Shown piece by piece: positions 35,078-46,168 of a DNA stretch of 64,000 nucleotides. Below the pieces are notes generated by a model. It saw nothing but the letters and a program-made list of their open reading frames with translations. It did no database searches and was not told the DNA's origin. A program made the position numbers and the translations under genes. The stretch is taken from the NCBI RefSeq assembly GCF_003217235.1, contig NZ_QJTF01000003.1, positions 172,777 to 236,776 of the forward strand, given 5' to 3'. How positions within the stretch are numbered: position 1 is the first letter of the stretch; every line of letters begins with the position of its first letter. The DNA comes from Paramesorhizobium leguminum. GTDB taxonomy: Bacteria > Pseudomonadota > Alphaproteobacteria > Rhizobiales > Rhizobiaceae.

Positions 35078-35398
35078 TCAATTTTCCTGAATCTGGCGGA
35101 CCGCCTCCACAAGCAGTTCCTGCATGGCGCGGCGAATTTCGTCGTCGGACTCGTTCACGCCGGCCGCGTCGAAATCGGCGCGGACCTTGCGGAATACATC
35201 CTCATCGCCCGCTTCCTCGAAATCGGCCGCGACGACCGTCTTGGCATAGGCCTCCGCCTCTTCGCCGCTCTTGCCCAGCTTTTCCGCCGCCCAAAGCCCC
35301 AGAAGCTTGTTGCGACGCGCCTCCGCCTTGAATTTCAGCTCCGCATCGTGGGCGAATTTCTTTTCGAAGGCATCCTTGCGATCGTCCATACCGGTCAT
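35078..35398 (-). CDS. DUF1476 family protein, F1-ATPase zeta-type subunit
   Basis: 106 residues, almost all conserved: MDDRKDAFEKKFAHDAELKFKAEARRNKLLGLWAAEKLG, then an acidic helical domain. This family includes the zeta subunit of alphaproteobacterial F1FO-ATP synthase, which blocks ATP hydrolysis by inserting its N-terminal helix. In Brucellaceae and relatives the gene usually lies beside purC, as here (divergent). Assignment to the family is firm; an inhibitory role in this organism is inferred. Confidence 0.88.
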   Translation of the reverse strand: MTGMDDRKDAFEKKFAHDAELKFKAEARRNKLLGLWAAEKLGKSGEEAEAYAKTVVAADFEEAGDEDVFRKVRADFDAAGVNESDDEIRRAMQELLVEAVRQIQEN

Positions 35399-35637
35399 CG
35401 TCTAACTCCAAGCGCTGGTGTTTTCGTTCTAGAATCCGCGTGAGCCTTGTCTAAATCAAAAGAGGCGCGCAAGATCAATCGGAGAATGCCCGTTGGCCCG
35501 ATTCCGGCGGATCGGGAACGAAAACGTTAAGGAGCGGCGTAAAGCATGATTGTGAAAGCGGCCCGATTGCTATAGGTAGCGCGCGAACACTGCGGCCGGC
35601 AAGGCCGCTCCGATAGGTCAGACATCTGGGAAAATCC

Positions 35638-36402
35638 ATGAATCGTCGCCGCCGTATTTACGAGGGCAAGGCCAAGATCCTTTATGAGGGGCCCGAGCCC
35701 GGAACCTTGATCCAGTTCTTCAAGGATGACGCCACCGCCTTCAATAAAAAGAAGCATGAAGTGGTCGATGGGAAAGGCGTGCTCAACAACCGCATTTCCG
35801 AGCACATCTTCACGCAGTTGAACCGGATGGGCATCCCCACCCACTTCATCCGCCGCCTGAACATGCGCGAGCAGCTGATCAAGGAAGTCGAGATCATCCC
35901 GCTCGAAGTCGTCGTGCGCAATATCGCCGCCGGCTCGCTCGCCAAGCGTCTCGGCCTCGAAGAAGGCACGGTCCTGCCGCGCTCGATCATCGAATTCTAT
36001 TACAAGGCCGATGCGCTCGACGACCCCATGGTCTCCGAAGAGCATATCACCGCCTTCGGCTGGGCGAGCCCGCAGGAGATCGACGACATCATGGCGCTCG
36101 CCATCCGTGTCAATGATTTCCTCTCCGGCCTGTTCCTCGGCGTCGGCATCCAGCTCGTCGATTTCAAGATCGAGTGCGGACGCCTCTGGGAAGGCGACAT
36201 GATGCGCATCGTCGTCGCCGACGAGATTTCGCCCGACTCCGCGCGCCTGTGGGACATCCAGACCAACGACAAGCTGGACAAGGACCGCTTCCGCCGCGAC
36301 ATGGGCGGCCTCGTCGAGGCCTATCAGGAAGTGGCGCGCCGTCTCGGCATCATGAACGAGAATGAACCGCCCCGCCCCGCCGGCCCGGTACTGGTTAAGT
36401 AG
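35638..36402 (+). CDS. purC: phosphoribosylaminoimidazole-succinocarboxamide synthase
   Basis: SAICAR synthetase joining CAIR and aspartate with ATP. Family motifs: [43 protein letters not shown] and [15 protein letters not shown]. The 254-residue length is normal. The 240-nt upstream region contains a small GCGGCC-GGCAA-GGCCGC hairpin (35592-35608) without a T-run. First gene of purC-purS-(two small genes)-purQ. Confidence 0.95.
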   Translation: MNRRRRIYEGKAKILYEGPEPGTLIQFFKDDATAFNKKKHEVVDGKGVLNNRISEHIFTQLNRMGIPTHFIRRLNMREQLIKEVEIIPLEVVVRNIAAGSLAKRLGLEEGTVLPRSIIEFYYKADALDDPMVSEEHITAFGWASPQEIDDIMALAIRVNDFLSGLFLGVGIQLVDFKIECGRLWEGDMMRIVVADEISPDSARLWDIQTNDKLDKDRFRRDMGGLVEAYQEVARRLGIMNENEPPRPAGPVLVK

Positions 36403-36488
36403 AGCCAAAAATAAGCCGGTGCCCCGAAGCGAATTTGCATTCGGGGCCGGCAATCCCCAAATCAATGCAAGATTCCAGGATTAAGACA

Positions 36489-36731
36489 GTGATCAAGGCA
36501 CGCGTCACCGTTACATTGAAAAACGGCGTTCTCGACCCGCAGGGCAAGGCCATCGTCGGCGCGCTCGACAGCCTCGGGTTCGAAGGCGTCAATTCCGTGC
36601 GTCAGGGCAAGGTCTTTGACGTCGAGATCGACACGAAGGACAAGAACGACGCCGAAGCCCGCGTCAAGGCGATGTGCGACAAGCTCCTCGCCAACACTGT
36701 GATTGAGGATTATAGTGTGGAGATAGCTTAA
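36489..36731 (+). CDS. purS: phosphoribosylformylglycinamidine synthase subunit PurS
   Basis: Small subunit holding PurL and PurQ together in FGAM synthase. GTG start at 36489 (AGGA 9 nt upstream) gives the standard 80 residues: IKARVTVTLKNGVLDPQGKAI, LGFEGVNSVRQGKVFDVEI and VIEDYSVEI. Downstream purQ is separated by two small unrelated genes instead of the usual short gap. Confidence 0.94.
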   Translation: MIKARVTVTLKNGVLDPQGKAIVGALDSLGFEGVNSVRQGKVFDVEIDTKDKNDAEARVKAMCDKLLANTVIEDYSVEIA

Positions 36732-36754
36732 GGGCTGGAGCTTGGAGAAGGTGC

Positions 36755-36958
36755 ATGGCCGGAATCGATCGCGAATGTCTTTTGAGAGAAATTCTCGTGA
36801 TCGATCGCCAGGTGCAGGAACTAAAGATTGCCATGCGTGAGTGTGTCGTTCTTCTGAAAGATACCAATAGGGAATTGGCAGAAGGACGAGAACGCATAGA
36901 GAAGACGAAGAAAGCGTTGTCAGCCAAGGGATATTCTTTTTCGGGGCCGTCGATATGA
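36755..36958 (+). CDS. small coiled-coil protein in the pur operon (unknown function)
   Basis: 67 residues, charged and helical (LVIDRQVQELKIAMRECVVLLKDTNRELAEG), probably a coiled coil, with no signal or membrane segment. GGAG is about 8 nt before the ATG. The stop overlaps the next gene's ATG by 4 nt. Base composition is noticeably AT-richer than purS or purQ. I do not recognise the family. Its place inside purS-purQ makes it cotranscribed with purine genes. Confidence 0.68.
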   Translation: MAGIDRECLLREILVIDRQVQELKIAMRECVVLLKDTNRELAEGRERIEKTKKALSAKGYSFSGPSI

Positions 36959-37212
36959 GCGAAGTATCACAAGATCTTCTGCATGAACTTCTGCGCCGGA
37001 TGCATCAGCGCTTTGACAAGCTTGATCACGCAATTAGCGAGTTGCGGAGCGATAATGTGGCGATCCGCAACCAGATTCATACGATGCAGGGCGATGTGAA
37101 CGGCGTCCGAGCCAGCATGGCCCATATCGAAACCCGTCTCGACCGGATCGAGAACCGTCTCGATCTTCATGAATTGGCGGAAGCACAAGCAAGGTTTGAA
37201 CCGCACCCATGA
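36955..37212 (+). CDS. small coiled-coil protein in the pur operon (unknown function)
   Basis: 85 residues with heptad-like repeats ([57 protein letters not shown]), a parallel coiled coil in appearance. It overlaps its upstream neighbour by 4 nt (ATGA) and purQ by 4 nt, giving a chain of coupled translation from the first small gene into purQ. It resembles coiled-coil proteins found near mobile modules, but no domain is recognisable. Confidence 0.72.
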   Translation: MSEVSQDLLHELLRRMHQRFDKLDHAISELRSDNVAIRNQIHTMQGDVNGVRASMAHIETRLDRIENRLDLHELAEAQARFEPHP

Positions 37213-37877
37213 AATCAGCAGTCGTCCTCCTCCCCGGCCTTAATCGTGATCGCGACATGATCGCGGCGCTCACCAAGATTTCCGGCAAGGCGCCGCAGAC
37301 CGTCTGGCAGACCGACACGGAAATCCCCGATGTCGATCTCATCGTCATTCCCGGCGGTTTCTCCTATGGCGATTATCTGCGTTGCGGCGCCATCGCCGCC
37401 CGGATGCCGGTCATGCAGGCGATCCGCGAGAAGGCGGAAAAGGGCGTCATGGTCATGGGCGTCTGCAACGGCTTCCAGATCCTGCTTGAGGCGGGTCTCC
37501 TGCCCGGCGCGCTGATGCGCAATGCCTCGCTCAAATTCGTCTGCCGTGAAGTGAAGCTCGAAGTCAGCAATGCCAACACTGCATTCACGCGCGGCTATGC
37601 CCCAGGCGAAATCATCCGCTGCCCCGTCGCGCATCATGACGGCAATTTCTTTGCCGACGCGGAAACGCTGAAGCGCATCGAGGGCGAAGGCCAGATAGCC
37701 TTCCGCTATGCCGAACGCACCAATCCGAACGGCTCGATCAACGATATCGCCGGCATCGTCAGCGAGCGCGGCAATGTGCTGGGCATGATGCCGCACCCCG
37801 AAAACCTGATCGAGTCCGCCCATGGCGGCATCGACGGGCGCGCCCTGTTCTCCGGACTGCTCGGGCTCGCCGCTTGA
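37209..37877 (+). CDS. purQ: phosphoribosylformylglycinamidine synthase subunit PurQ
   Basis: Class I glutamine amidotransferase giving ammonia to PurL. Catalytic Cys in [21 protein letters not shown], with the His and Glu in MPHPENLIE. The first residues [16 protein letters not shown] are typical. The 222-residue length is normal. It is translationally coupled to the preceding coiled-coil gene and followed by a strong terminator. Confidence 0.95.
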   Translation: MKSAVVLLPGLNRDRDMIAALTKISGKAPQTVWQTDTEIPDVDLIVIPGGFSYGDYLRCGAIAARMPVMQAIREKAEKGVMVMGVCNGFQILLEAGLLPGALMRNASLKFVCREVKLEVSNANTAFTRGYAPGEIIRCPVAHHDGNFFADAETLKRIEGEGQIAFRYAERTNPNGSINDIAGIVSERGNVLGMMPHPENLIESAHGGIDGRALFSGLLGLAA

Positions 37878-37912
37878 GCGCCTTTCTGCGTTGAGCTTGC
37901 ACACGAATAAAT

Positions 37913-37950
37913 AACCGGCGGAAGGCTATTCTGCCGGTTCGTTGTTTTTC
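37913..37950 (+). terminator. Rho-independent terminator after purQ
   Basis: Stem AACCGGCGGAA / TTCTGCCGGTT (11 bp, one G-T wobble) with a six-base loop, followed shortly by GTTGTTTTT. It closes the purC-S-Q operon. Confidence 0.8.
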
Positions 37951-37974
37951 CCCTCGCCTCCCGGAGTCCAATGC

Positions 37975-38373
37975 ATGAAAAGAGCGTTTCTCGCGATTGC
38001 GGTGCTTGTCCCGCTTGCAGCCTGTCAATCGGAGAAAAAGCCAAGCCCCGTGGCTACCTTGCCGCGTGACAACAGCGCGCTCGGCACCATGGAGCGCGTG
38101 GCGCTCGCCGCCAATTCATGCTGGTTCAAATCAAAAGACGCGGCATTCCGTCCCTATAGGCTGGCGCCTGAGCTGAACTCGTTCTCGGGGCGCCCGAGGA
38201 TTCTGGTCGTGCCTGCGAAAAATCCGGGAGACCGCCCGGTTCTCGTCGTCCAGGCGGAAGGGCGCCCAGCCAAGGTCGAAACCTTCGGACCGCTGATGCA
38301 GCAATCGAACGGCAGCCGGATCGCCTCGGATATCCGTCGCTGGTCGGCGGGCAACAACGGTTGCAACGGCTGA
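37975..38373 (+). CDS. putative lipoprotein of unknown function
   Basis: 132 residues with a lipoprotein signal (FLAIAVLVPLAACQS, Cys at about 17). The mature domain contains two further cysteines (NSCWFKSKD and NNGCNG) that may form a disulfide, and a beta-rich core (PRILVVPAKNPGDRPVLVVQAEGRPAKVETFG). Start at ATG 37975 is set by the signal sequence. Not recognised further. Lies in the insertion between purQ and purL. Confidence 0.78.
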   Translation: MKRAFLAIAVLVPLAACQSEKKPSPVATLPRDNSALGTMERVALAANSCWFKSKDAAFRPYRLAPELNSFSGRPRILVVPAKNPGDRPVLVVQAEGRPAKVETFGPLMQQSNGSRIASDIRRWSAGNNGCNG

Positions 38374-38465
38374 CCGCATCAACCTGACACAATCCGAATA
38401 CCTCGATTAGCAACAATAATTACAACTATTAGTAGATATTAAATACGAAACGTGATAAACGATTG

Positions 38466-38493
38466 GCAGGTGGAGCTTATCCGCCTGCATTTT
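38466..38493 (+). terminator. hairpin terminator after lipoprotein gene
   Basis: Stem GCAGGTGGA / TCCGCCTGC with loop GCTTA, followed by ATTTTG, in an AT-rich gap between two plus-strand genes. Confidence 0.6.
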
Positions 38494-38535
38494 GACCGAA
38501 AGCTATTTGACGAAGCCGTTTATTGAGGAATTGCC

Positions 38536-40464
38536 ATGCCCGCGATTTTCTCTGGCCTGAATCGATTTTCCGCCGCCCTCGTTGTCCTGTGGCTCCTTTG
38601 CGGAGGCGCGGTTGCCCAGACGATACCCACGGTGACGCTGCAGGCCGACAAGACGACAGCGAATGCCGGCGATGTCGTCATATTCACCGCCACGGTAACC
38701 TCCGACGGCAGCAAGCTGCCGCGCGGCATCGTGCGGTTGTGCGAAGCCTCCCCCATCGCCAAGACGTGTGAAGGGTTCCGCAAGTTCGGCGAGATGCCGG
38801 TGGTCGCCAGCGGCCCGGCCCAAGGCACCGCCACCTTCCGCCTGCGTCCGCCACCAGCCATGAAACATCAATACAAGGCCGAGCTGCTGCCCATGCCTAA
38901 CGGCAATCCGGCCTATGGTTCGGCTACGTCGCCAACGATATCCGTCACCGTTGGGGGCCACAAGACGATCACAACCCTCGATAAGCCATCTGGAACCGTA
39001 GGCGATTACACGCTGACAGCGCACGTAACCGGCTTTGGCACACAGGCATTCATCGGCGGATCGGTATCATTTCTGGATGCCAGCAACGGCGATGCCGAGT
39101 TGAAAAGCGCGGATGTGCTGGGAAGCACCGCAAGCCTGACTTTTCCGTCAGCCCCGGCGCCGCAGTCCTGGCCTACCAGCGAAAGCGGAATCGTCGCCGA
39201 CATCAAGGAGGACGGCTTTCCCGATCTTGTAAGCGACATGATCGGGAGTGACACCACGGGTACCGCCAACTTCCTGATCAACGATGGCCAAGGTAATTTC
39301 TCTTATAGTTCCTTTCCCACGCCTGCGCCTGATAGCACGGACTATGCCAATATGGTCATCGGAGACTTCGATGCGGACGGTCATGTGGATTACATCAATT
39401 GGCAGCTGAACTATGGCGGCGCCAATACGGTGGAAGTCTTGCTGTATCTCTGGAAAGGGAATGGCGACGGCACATTCGGCACCAATCCCATTGAGAGCAA
39501 GATTACAGTCTACCTGCCTGGGAATTATCTTGGGGCCTCTCCCTACCGGCACATCGATAGCGGTGATTTGAATAACGATGGAGTTCTTGACGTTTTCCTC
39601 AGTCTCCAAGCGTATAAAACAGATCAGACCATCATAAAGTTTTATACATTTACAGGATCCGGAAACGGTACCTTCACGGAAGGACAATCGATAGTTACGT
39701 CCTTTAATACACAACCATACAGAGACCCGATATCCCGCTGCCAGGTTGTTTTGAATGATTTCAATAATGACGGCAATCTGGATTTTCTTTTGGCTGGCTT
39801 TAGCAGTTTAAGTCGCGCTTCCAATTCCGAGCCTCCCGATCTTTTGTTTTTCTACCCCGGAAATGGCATTGGCGGCTTCAATCCATTCACTACGATAAAG
39901 CCGTCGCCTGAATATATCGGCCGGTGTCTGCACAGCGATGATTTCGATGATGATGGAAAGCTCGATGTCGCCACCGGGGCCGGGAAAGCGCTTTTCCTGC
40001 TCAAGGGCAACGGCGGGGGCGGTTTTTCACAAGTGGGCGACCCGCTGCCCCTGTCCATCACTCCGTACCATGTCAAGGTCGGCGACTTTAATGGAGATAA
40101 CCAGCGCGATTTCATCGTTTCCAATAATAATCAGGCGGATATCGGCTTGGGCACGAGCGCATGGCAGTTTGACCAGCAGACCGTTCCGGTGGGAAGCGCC
40201 GGCGGGTACGTGTGGGTGGCCGACTATAATGGGGACGGCGCATCCGATTTTGTAACCGGCATAATCATATGGTCATGGGGCGGGACAGGTTCGGTCCAGC
40301 TGACCCGCGCGGTTGTCGAGGGCGAAGCGTCAGCCGGCGACGTTTATGTGCCGGGCACCGGTACGCATGAAGTGGAAGCGCGTTATGACGGAACGCGCCA
40401 ATATGCAGGCAGCATTTCCTCAACCCAGCCGCTGACGGCAGGGAGGAGCGGTCCGAGCCAATAG
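38536..40464 (+). CDS. secreted VCBS/FG-GAP seven-bladed propeller with flanking Ig-like segments
   Basis: 642 residues. Signal peptide ends near AVAQ (about 28). An Ig-like segment (TVTLQADKTTANAGDVVIFTA ...) precedes seven VCBS/FG-GAP repeats with calcium-type Asp loops: DIKEDGFPD, DFDADGHVD, DLNNDGVLD, DFNNDGNLD, DFDDDGKLD, DFNGDNQRD and DYNGDGASD. Seven is the blade number of integrin-like propellers. A second Ig-like strand set (GDVYVPGTGTHEVEARYDG) closes the protein. Lower GC and AT-rich codons in the propeller suggest horizontal origin. A cell-surface or adhesive role is likely; no dedicated secretion genes are nearby. Confidence 0.82.
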   Translation: MPAIFSGLNRFSAALVVLWLLCGGAVAQTIPTVTLQADKTTANAGDVVIFTATVTSDGSKLPRGIVRLCEASPIAKTCEGFRKFGEMPVVASGPAQGTATFRLRPPPAMKHQYKAELLPMPNGNPAYGSATSPTISVTVGGHKTITTLDKPSGTVGDYTLTAHVTGFGTQAFIGGSVSFLDASNGDAELKSADVLGSTASLTFPSAPAPQSWPTSESGIVADIKEDGFPDLVSDMIGSDTTGTANFLINDGQGNFSYSSFPTPAPDSTDYANMVIGDFDADGHVDYINWQLNYGGANTVEVLLYLWKGNGDGTFGTNPIESKITVYLPGNYLGASPYRHIDSGDLNNDGVLDVFLSLQAYKTDQTIIKFYTFTGSGNGTFTEGQSIVTSFNTQPYRDPISRCQVVLNDFNNDGNLDFLLAGFSSLSRASNSEPPDLLFFYPGNGIGGFNPFTTIKPSPEYIGRCLHSDDFDDDGKLDVATGAGKALFLLKGNGGGGFSQVGDPLPLSITPYHVKVGDFNGDNQRDFIVSNNNQADIGLGTSAWQFDQQTVPVGSAGGYVWVADYNGDGASDFVTGIIIWSWGGTGSVQLTRAVVEGEASAGDVYVPGTGTHEVEARYDGTRQYAGSISSTQPLTAGRSGPSQ

Positions 40465-40478
40465 CTGGGAGCTGCTCC

Positions 40479-40751
40479 TCACCTCGACCAATCGTACGTG
40501 GTCTTGCGATCCCAGATCGGGCGTCCGGCTTCCCGCGCCGCCTCGTCCGGCCTGAACCCGATATCTTTGAGTTCATCATCTGTCAGGTTTCGCAGTGCCC
40601 GGCGTGAACGCTGGACTGCAAAGCCATGCAGCACCCAGGCGATCCATTGCCGGATCGTAGTCGGCTTTGCCTGGACAACATTATCCGGTTTTGGCTCCAA
40701 GGATGGATACTCCACCCTTATCTGGGGGACAATTGTCCTTATTGTACCCAT
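40479..40751 (-). CDS. DUF1127 domain-containing protein
   Basis: 90 residues. The C-terminal half holds the DUF1127 (YjiS-like) motif: QRSRRALRNLTDDELKDIGFRPDEAAREAGRPIWD. The N-terminal 45 residues are not conserved. Such small proteins are often stress or starvation induced; some bind RNA or affect phosphate and carbon metabolism. Its promoter region is shared with the divergent MocR regulator, and a GGACAATTGTCC palindrome (40727-40738) lies within its first codons. Confidence 0.83.
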   Translation of the reverse strand: MGTIRTIVPQIRVEYPSLEPKPDNVVQAKPTTIRQWIAWVLHGFAVQRSRRALRNLTDDELKDIGFRPDEAAREAGRPIWDRKTTYDWSR

Positions 40752-40781
40752 TTTTCAACTCCAATTCACCTCCACCGCCCA

Positions 40782-40835
40782 ATTGTCACCATTGATTGAC
40801 GCAAATTTGTTTTCAAGCTAAACATTGTCACCATG
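40782..40835 (+). promoter_or_regulatory. MocR-type direct repeats around a likely leaderless promoter
   Basis: ATTGTCACCAT occurs at 40782 and at 40824, 42 bp (four helical turns) apart. Between and overlapping them lie TTGACG (40796-40801), a 17-nt spacer and TAAACA (40819-40824). Transcription would start about 2 nt before the ATG at 40833. This fits self-regulation by a MocR dimer binding direct repeats. Confidence 0.5.
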
Positions 40836-42245
40836 ACAAATTGGACCCCTGATCTCACAGGCCTCAAAGGGCCGAAATATATTGTTATCGCCGATGCGAT
40901 GGACAGGGATATCGATGCCGGCGTCCTGCCGGCCGGCGCACGCCTGCCGCCGCAGCGGGATTTGGCCTATGACCTGAAGGTGACAATAGGGACAATTACC
41001 CGTGCCTATGCGCTCGCCGCCGAGCGCGGTCTCATCGCCGGCGAGGTGGGCCGGGGCACCTATGTGCTGGCGCGGGAAGAGCCAAGCCCCTTGGCTGGCG
41101 CGGCGCATTTTCAGGATGCGCGGATCGATCTTCCTCCGGCGGTTGCCGGCGCAATGCGCATGGATTCGACCGCCGCGCCCGATATCGGCCAGTCGGCGGT
41201 CATCGGGCCGCTGCTGGCGCGAATTTTTGCCGAGCAGCCGCATCTCGCCCAGGATTATACCCGTACCATTTCCAATGATTGGCGCGAGGCGGGCGCGGCA
41301 TGGCTCGCCACCGGGGGCTGGCGCCCTGCCCTCGATACGATCGTGCCGGTAACCGGCGCATTGAGCGGCGTTGAAAATGTCATCGCGGCCATGACCGCGC
41401 CGGGCGACAAGATCGCCTTCGAGGATCTGACTTACAGCGCGCTGGCGCGAGGCGCGGCGCTCATCGGGCGGCGCGCAGTCAAGGTACGCGGCGGCGACGA
41501 GGGGCTGGACCCGGACGATTTCGAACGCGTCTGCGCCCGCGATCATCCGAAGGCGCTGGTCGTCATCCCGACGATGAACAATCCGACGATCACCGTGATG
41601 CCCGAGGAAAGCCGCAGGCGGATCGCCGAAATCGCGCAAGCCTACAATGTCTGGATCATCGAAGACGGAGCCTACGGCAACGCGCTGGACGATGCGCCAC
41701 CGCCTTTCGCCGCAATCGCTCCGCAGCGGACCTTCCATGTTTCCGGTGTTTCAAAGACGCTCTGCGCGGGGTTGCGGACGGGCTGGATTTCCGGTCCCAC
41801 GGCCTTCGCCAGACAGATCATCAACGCCAAGAAGCTCATGACCGGCGGCATTTCCTATGCGATGACGGAAGTGACGGCACGGCTTATCCTGAGCGGCGAA
41901 GCGGCAAGGCTCAAGGCGTCCGTCCTCGATGAAATACGCGCGCGCGAGGCAATCGCCCGCGAAATGTTCGCAGGCTACAGCTTCGCGAGTCATCCCCGCT
42001 GCCCCTATATATGGCTCACCCTGCCCGATCCCTGGCTGCCCGGCACCTTTAAGGACGCCGCCCTTGAAGCGGGCGTATCGATCCTTGAGGCCGACGCCTT
42101 CAAGGTCGGCCAGGCCGACCGCGTCTGCCATTGCGTGCGCGTGGGCTTCTCGGCGCTTGAATCGCAGGCAGACGTCCGCCGAGGCTTCACGATCCTGCGC
42201 CAGCTTCTCGATAATGCCGGGGCTGGCTTTGACGGGATGGAGTAG
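40833..42245 (+). CDS. MocR-type regulator: GntR domain fused to PLP aminotransferase fold
   Basis: 470 residues. N-terminal winged helix of the GntR family (GPKYIVIADAMDRDIDAGVLPAGARLPPQRDLAYDLKVTIGTITRAYALAAERGLIAGEVGRGTYVL), then a class I aminotransferase fold with the pyridoxal-phosphate Lys in VSGVSKTLCAGLRTGW. MocR proteins sense amines or amino acids through PLP and often control a divergent gene. Here that would be the DUF1127 gene; no enzyme target is adjacent. Convergent with the next gene, 9 nt away. Confidence 0.9.
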   Translation: MTNWTPDLTGLKGPKYIVIADAMDRDIDAGVLPAGARLPPQRDLAYDLKVTIGTITRAYALAAERGLIAGEVGRGTYVLAREEPSPLAGAAHFQDARIDLPPAVAGAMRMDSTAAPDIGQSAVIGPLLARIFAEQPHLAQDYTRTISNDWREAGAAWLATGGWRPALDTIVPVTGALSGVENVIAAMTAPGDKIAFEDLTYSALARGAALIGRRAVKVRGGDEGLDPDDFERVCARDHPKALVVIPTMNNPTITVMPEESRRRIAEIAQAYNVWIIEDGAYGNALDDAPPPFAAIAPQRTFHVSGVSKTLCAGLRTGWISGPTAFARQIINAKKLMTGGISYAMTEVTARLILSGEAARLKASVLDEIRAREAIAREMFAGYSFASHPRCPYIWLTLPDPWLPGTFKDAALEAGVSILEADAFKVGQADRVCHCVRVGFSALESQADVRRGFTILRQLLDNAGAGFDGME

Positions 42246-42254
42246 GGTTTCCCG

Positions 42255-43403
42255 TCAAGGATTGGCGCAGCGGCGGAAATCGTCGATCCAGGCATAGCCG
42301 CGTCCGGGCGTGCCGTCAGGCCAATTGCGCACGGTCTGCGTCGCGAAGACGCTGTTGAGCAGCCATGGCGTCTTGTCCGGGCTCCAGTTTTTGGCCGCCT
42401 CCGGGCCCTGTATATAACCGTGGGTGGCGACCGCCAGGCGCTTGGTGGCGCGGAACAGCGCCATCTGGTTGCAGATATAGTTTTTGCGGCTTTCGTACCA
42501 CCGGCTGGAAGCCAGGAAATCATTCCACTTCTTCTGCGGAAACGGGGATTTGATCGCAGCGCCGATCACCTGCCAGACCTCCAGATTGGGCGGCATGTCA
42601 TACTTGGCAAGGAAACCGGCGGGGGCAGCGTCGGTCAGATGTTTCTTCCAATGGTGCACCAGCGAGAATTCGGTGACCAGGAAGCGCTGATCAGGCCGCA
42701 GCCGTTGCAGCACGTAATCGACGAAGGGTTGGGAATCCTTGATCGAAGCCACATGCGGATGGATATCCACCCCTTTTATATCCGGTTCGCTTGCCGCGTA
42801 GCGGACCCAGCGGTCGGTGGCCGGGGTTTGATGCCTGGGGCTCTGCAAGCGGTTCAGCGCACCAAGATAGAGCTGGGTCGAACAGTCGGCCCCGCACTTG
42901 TCCCTGCGGAACGCAATTACCTGTTTGGCAATATATTCGTAGAACGCGTTCAAATTCTCGTTGCGGTCCGCCGGGCGGCTCTCGATGAATGGCTCGTTGC
43001 CGATGACCAGAATATCCACCCGGCCCATCACTGCGTCCAGCAGCTTCGTCACCCGCTGCATTTCCCGCGCCATGGCGGGTGTGCCCGGCTTGGGAAAGGC
43101 CCGCTTCTGAAACGGGAACTTCATGTTGAGCACTGTCCCGTAGCCTCGATCCTCCGCCTGCAGGAGGTTGCGGATTCCGGGATTGTCCTGGGGCGGTTGC
43201 TTGTCGGCCAGCGGCATCGGATAGAAGCCGCGCACCCATTTCGTCCGGCCAAGCTCCAGCTCGTCGAACCGCAGCATGTCCAGATGCTCGTTGAAATTCG
43301 CTCCGAGCGCGCCTTGAGGGTCTCGTGGCGCGGCCTCGGCTCCGCCAAGGGCTGCGGCCAGCGTCAGCCCGGCGATGAGCGCAATGGTCCGTAGTGAGTT
43401 CAT
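42255..43403 (-). CDS. exported TIM-barrel (glycoside-hydrolase-like) protein
   Basis: 382 residues from ATG 43403, with a signal peptide (SLRTIALIAGLTLAAALGGAEAA). The mature part looks like a clan-A (beta/alpha)8 barrel: DILVIGNEPFIES (candidate acid/base Glu after Asn), then LVTEFSLVHHWKKH (candidate nucleophile Glu), and YAWIDDF near the end. This Asn-Glu ... Glu arrangement suggests a glycoside hydrolase, but I cannot name the family. Lies in the purQ-purL insertion. Confidence 0.7.
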   Translation of the reverse strand: MNSLRTIALIAGLTLAAALGGAEAAPRDPQGALGANFNEHLDMLRFDELELGRTKWVRGFYPMPLADKQPPQDNPGIRNLLQAEDRGYGTVLNMKFPFQKRAFPKPGTPAMAREMQRVTKLLDAVMGRVDILVIGNEPFIESRPADRNENLNAFYEYIAKQVIAFRRDKCGADCSTQLYLGALNRLQSPRHQTPATDRWVRYAASEPDIKGVDIHPHVASIKDSQPFVDYVLQRLRPDQRFLVTEFSLVHHWKKHLTDAAPAGFLAKYDMPPNLEVWQVIGAAIKSPFPQKKWNDFLASSRWYESRKNYICNQMALFRATKRLAVATHGYIQGPEAAKNWSPDKTPWLLNSVFATQTVRNWPDGTPGRGYAWIDDFRRCANP

Positions 43404-43576
43404 AGGAAATGATCCTTTCCTTGTCCCACAACGGATATTCCCAGAGAAAAGTTGCCCCAATGTTTAAATCGTTATTGCGGCCTAGCCTTCCATCGGAACG
43501 GGAACTGTTCTATAGCCCCCGCAGAACGATCCATCCGCTTTTCAGGCCGCGCCTGTAACAAAAGAAACCGGACAGA

Positions 43577-45781
<2,205 letters not shown>

Positions 45782-45899
45782 GACAGCTGGATTGACGCTG
45801 CCGGGCATTGCCGCCATATCATGGGAACGGCCCGGCGTTAAACGCGACTCGAAATGAATGCATCTGCGGGATTGCCCGCCTGCATGGGGAGACTGCAAA

Positions 45900-46133
45900 A
45901 TGGCGATGGACGCACACGACATTCAAAAAATGATCGAGGAAGCGATACCCGATGCGAAGGTAACCATCCGCGATCTCGCCGGCGATGGCGATCATTATGC
46001 CGCCGAAGTCGTAGCCGAAAGCTTCCGCGGCAAATCCCGCGTCCAGCAGCATCAGATGGTCTACGATGCGCTGAAGGGCAATATGGGCGGCGTGCTGCAC
46101 GCCCTGGCGCTGCAGACGAGCGCACCGGAGTAA
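45900..46133 (+). CDS. BolA family protein
   Basis: 77 residues from ATG 45900 (GGAG 8 nt upstream). A BolA/IbaG fold: AHDIQKMIEEAIPDAKVTIRDLAGDGDHYAAEVVAESFRGKSRVQQHQMVYDAL with the conserved His cluster. These proteins bind a 2Fe-2S cluster together with monothiol glutaredoxins; the partner grxD, normally the next gene, is 2.5 kb away here after an insertion. Confidence 0.92.
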   Translation: MAMDAHDIQKMIEEAIPDAKVTIRDLAGDGDHYAAEVVAESFRGKSRVQQHQMVYDALKGNMGGVLHALALQTSAPE

Positions 46134-46168
46134 GCGGGGCTCGCGTTCACCCGATAAAGGCTGGCGAA

